A DNA stretch of 5,840 nt from JAABQT01 sp041488375 (GTDB taxonomy: Bacteria; Pseudomonadota; Gammaproteobacteria; Burkholderiales; SG8-39), in assembly GCA_041488375.1 (NCBI GenBank), contig JBGPPD010000185.1, positions 1-5,840 of the forward strand, written 5' to 3'. The first letter of the stretch is position 1, and every line of letters begins with the position of its first letter. The position numbers and the translations under genes were made by a program. Positions 4,937 to 5,840 of the stretch are shown here, one piece after another. The notes beneath the pieces are model-generated. The model was not told where the DNA came from, made no database searches, and was given only the letters and a program-made list of their open reading frames with translations.

Positions 4937-5278
4937 TCAGTACCCGCCCTTGCGCAGGCTCTCGGGCAGGCCCGCGATCTTGCCCGCCTGCTTGGAAGGG
5001 TTGCCCGGGTAGAGGTCGAACAGCGTCTTGTTGTCCACCTTGCGGCCGGGCCACTTGTCCTGCATGGCCTTGAGCATGGCGCGGTTGTTCGGCTGCTCGC
5101 CGTTGTGGTTGAACCAGGCGTCACGCAGGTACTCGATCACGTCCCAGTGGTACTGCGTGAGGCTGAGTCCCTCCGCGGCGGCGATCGCCTCCGCGACCTC
5201 CCGGTCCCAGTCGTCCTGCGATACCAGGTAGCCGGTTTCGGTCGCCTCGAGCACCTTGCCCTTCACTTCGTACGCCAT
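4937..5278 (-). CDS. TusE/DsrC/DsvC-family protein lacking the conserved cysteines
   Basis: A 113-residue protein of the TusE/DsrC family. The family pattern is visible throughout: LVSQDDWDREVAEAIAAAEG (residues 18-37), LTQYHWDVIEYLRDAWF (40-56), the NNRAMLKAMQDKW region (64-76), LFDLYPG (86-92) and the C-terminal arm KQAGKIAGLP (95-104). In TusE and DsrC this arm ends with one or two cysteines that carry the persulfide or trisulfide; here the tail is ESLRKGGY and the whole protein contains no cysteine. It therefore cannot relay sulfur by the known chemistry and is more likely regulatory or structural. A Cys-less group (I recall the name RspA) has been proposed in this superfamily. ATG 5278 has GGAGA about 8 bp upstream. 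It lies 17 bp after the Cas6-like gene, so both are probably co-transcribed. Confidence 0.88.
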   Translation of the reverse strand: MAYEVKGKVLEATETGYLVSQDDWDREVAEAIAAAEGLSLTQYHWDVIEYLRDAWFNHNGEQPNNRAMLKAMQDKWPGRKVDNKTLFDLYPGNPSKQAGKIAGLPESLRKGGY

Positions 5279-5295
5279 GATCTCTTCTCCAGTGG

Positions 5296-5840
5296 TTATT
5301 CCGGCCTGGAGCGCAGGTCGGCGATGTCCTTGTGCGGGATGAACAGGCCGCAGCCGAGCTTGCGCCCGGCGCCTAGGCCGCTTTGCTGCAGCCGCAGGGA
5401 CTGCTCGAGCGTGAGGCCGGCGAGCATCAGGCTGCGCGTCTCGTAGGTGCGCGCCGGGGTCGCGACCGGCGTCACGCGGCCGCACACCATGCGTTCCGCC
5501 CGGATGCCGAGCGCGCCGAGCTCTGCGGTCGCGGCGCTGACGAACGCCGTCTCGTCGCCCTCGGCAAGGACCACGCTGCGCGAAAACAGGGTCGTGATGC
5601 GAGACAGCGGCCGCAGCGCCATTTTTTCCACTCGCAGCGGCGAGCCGGCCACCTGCAGGGTTCGGCCAACCAGCGCGGCGGCGTCCTCCAGGCGGTGCTT
5701 GGGCAGGCGCAGCGCGAGTTTGGCGCGATGCGAGAGCTGCAGTTGGGCGTCCGCGCCCTCGGGCCGCATCCAGCCGCTGCCCGAGGCCGCGCCATGCACG
5801 GTATGCAGGCCGGCGCGCGGCTCTTCCGAGAACCAGGGCA
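5296..5840 (-). CDS. Cas6/Cmx6-like protein, N-terminus beyond window
   Basis: The C-terminal 180 residues of an open frame that continues past the right edge. The sequence resembles proteins annotated as type I-MYXAN Cas6/Cmx6. In the visible numbering, GWMRPEGADAQLQLSHRAKL is near 22-41, LRPLSRITTLFSR near 75-87, TPVATPARTYETRSLMLAGL near 123-142, and the glycine-rich GLGAGRKLGCGLFIPHK at 154-170. The last fits the G-rich loop that Cas6 enzymes use to bind crRNA repeats. Cas6 cuts CRISPR repeat RNA, but no CRISPR array or other cas gene is in view and the neighbour is a TusE/DsrC-family gene, so a non-CRISPR role, such as binding or cutting another RNA, must be considered. No catalytic histidine can be assigned with confidence in the visible part. 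A GTG at 5799 is not the true start, because family-like sequence (PWFSEEPRAGLHTVHG) continues upstream of it. Confidence 0.82.
   Translation of the reverse strand, partial: PWFSEEPRAGLHTVHGAASGSGWMRPEGADAQLQLSHRAKLALRLPKHRLEDAAALVGRTLQVAGSPLRVEKMALRPLSRITTLFSRSVVLAEGDETAFVSAATAELGALGIRAERMVCGRVTPVATPARTYETRSLMLAGLTLEQSLRLQQSGLGAGRKLGCGLFIPHKDIADLRSRPE

Overview
This 5840-base window is GC-rich chromosomal DNA from a proteobacterium. The proteins look most like those of Betaproteobacteria, or of sulfur-metabolising beta/gamma lineages: a TusE/DsrC-family protein, a Cas6/Cmx6-like protein, a flavocytochrome-c/SQR-type flavoprotein and a LysR regulator. That placement rests on remembered family resemblance, because no database search was possible.

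Layout. (A) 1-517, plus strand: the end of an unrecognised protein, overlapped by a 104-residue S24 (LexA/UmuD-type) protein that has no DNA-binding domain. (B) 529-644: a broken relic of a small two-gene toxin-antitoxin-like locus. (C) 657-4377: a cassette of four minus-strand genes (ABM-like protein, DUF4395 membrane protein, ChrR-type double cupin, FAD/NAD(P) oxidoreductase) and a divergent plus-strand LysR-type regulator. The 154-bp space between them carries a perfect 8-7-8 inverted repeat. The genes are tightly packed with good ribosome binding sites, and a 13-bp-stem hairpin lies after the first gene. (D) 4374-4873, minus strand: the intact version of the same two-gene locus, a ribbon-helix-helix protein followed by an 80-residue unknown protein, with 10-bp tandem repeats at its promoter. 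(E) 4937-5840, minus strand: a Cas6/Cmx6-like protein (cut by the window edge) and a cysteine-free TusE/DsrC-family protein, 17 bp apart and so probably one operon.

How it fits together. The oxidoreductase cassette is bracketed by two direct copies of the toxin-antitoxin sequence, exactly 4040 bp apart, with 95 of 98 bases identical in the core. Recombination between them would remove the whole cassette and rejoin region A to regions D/E, so the cassette looks like an insertion beside or into the toxin-antitoxin locus. The left copy has lost 197 bp and is dead. All three core differences are synonymous third-position changes in the two coding frames, which suggests the copies diverged as functional alleles before one broke. 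The cassette resembles a redox or electrophile-stress response (LysR sensor, metal-binding cupin, thiol-active flavoprotein, small oxygenase-like protein), but its substrate cannot be read from the sequence. No CRISPR array, tRNA, rRNA, integrase or transposase was seen.
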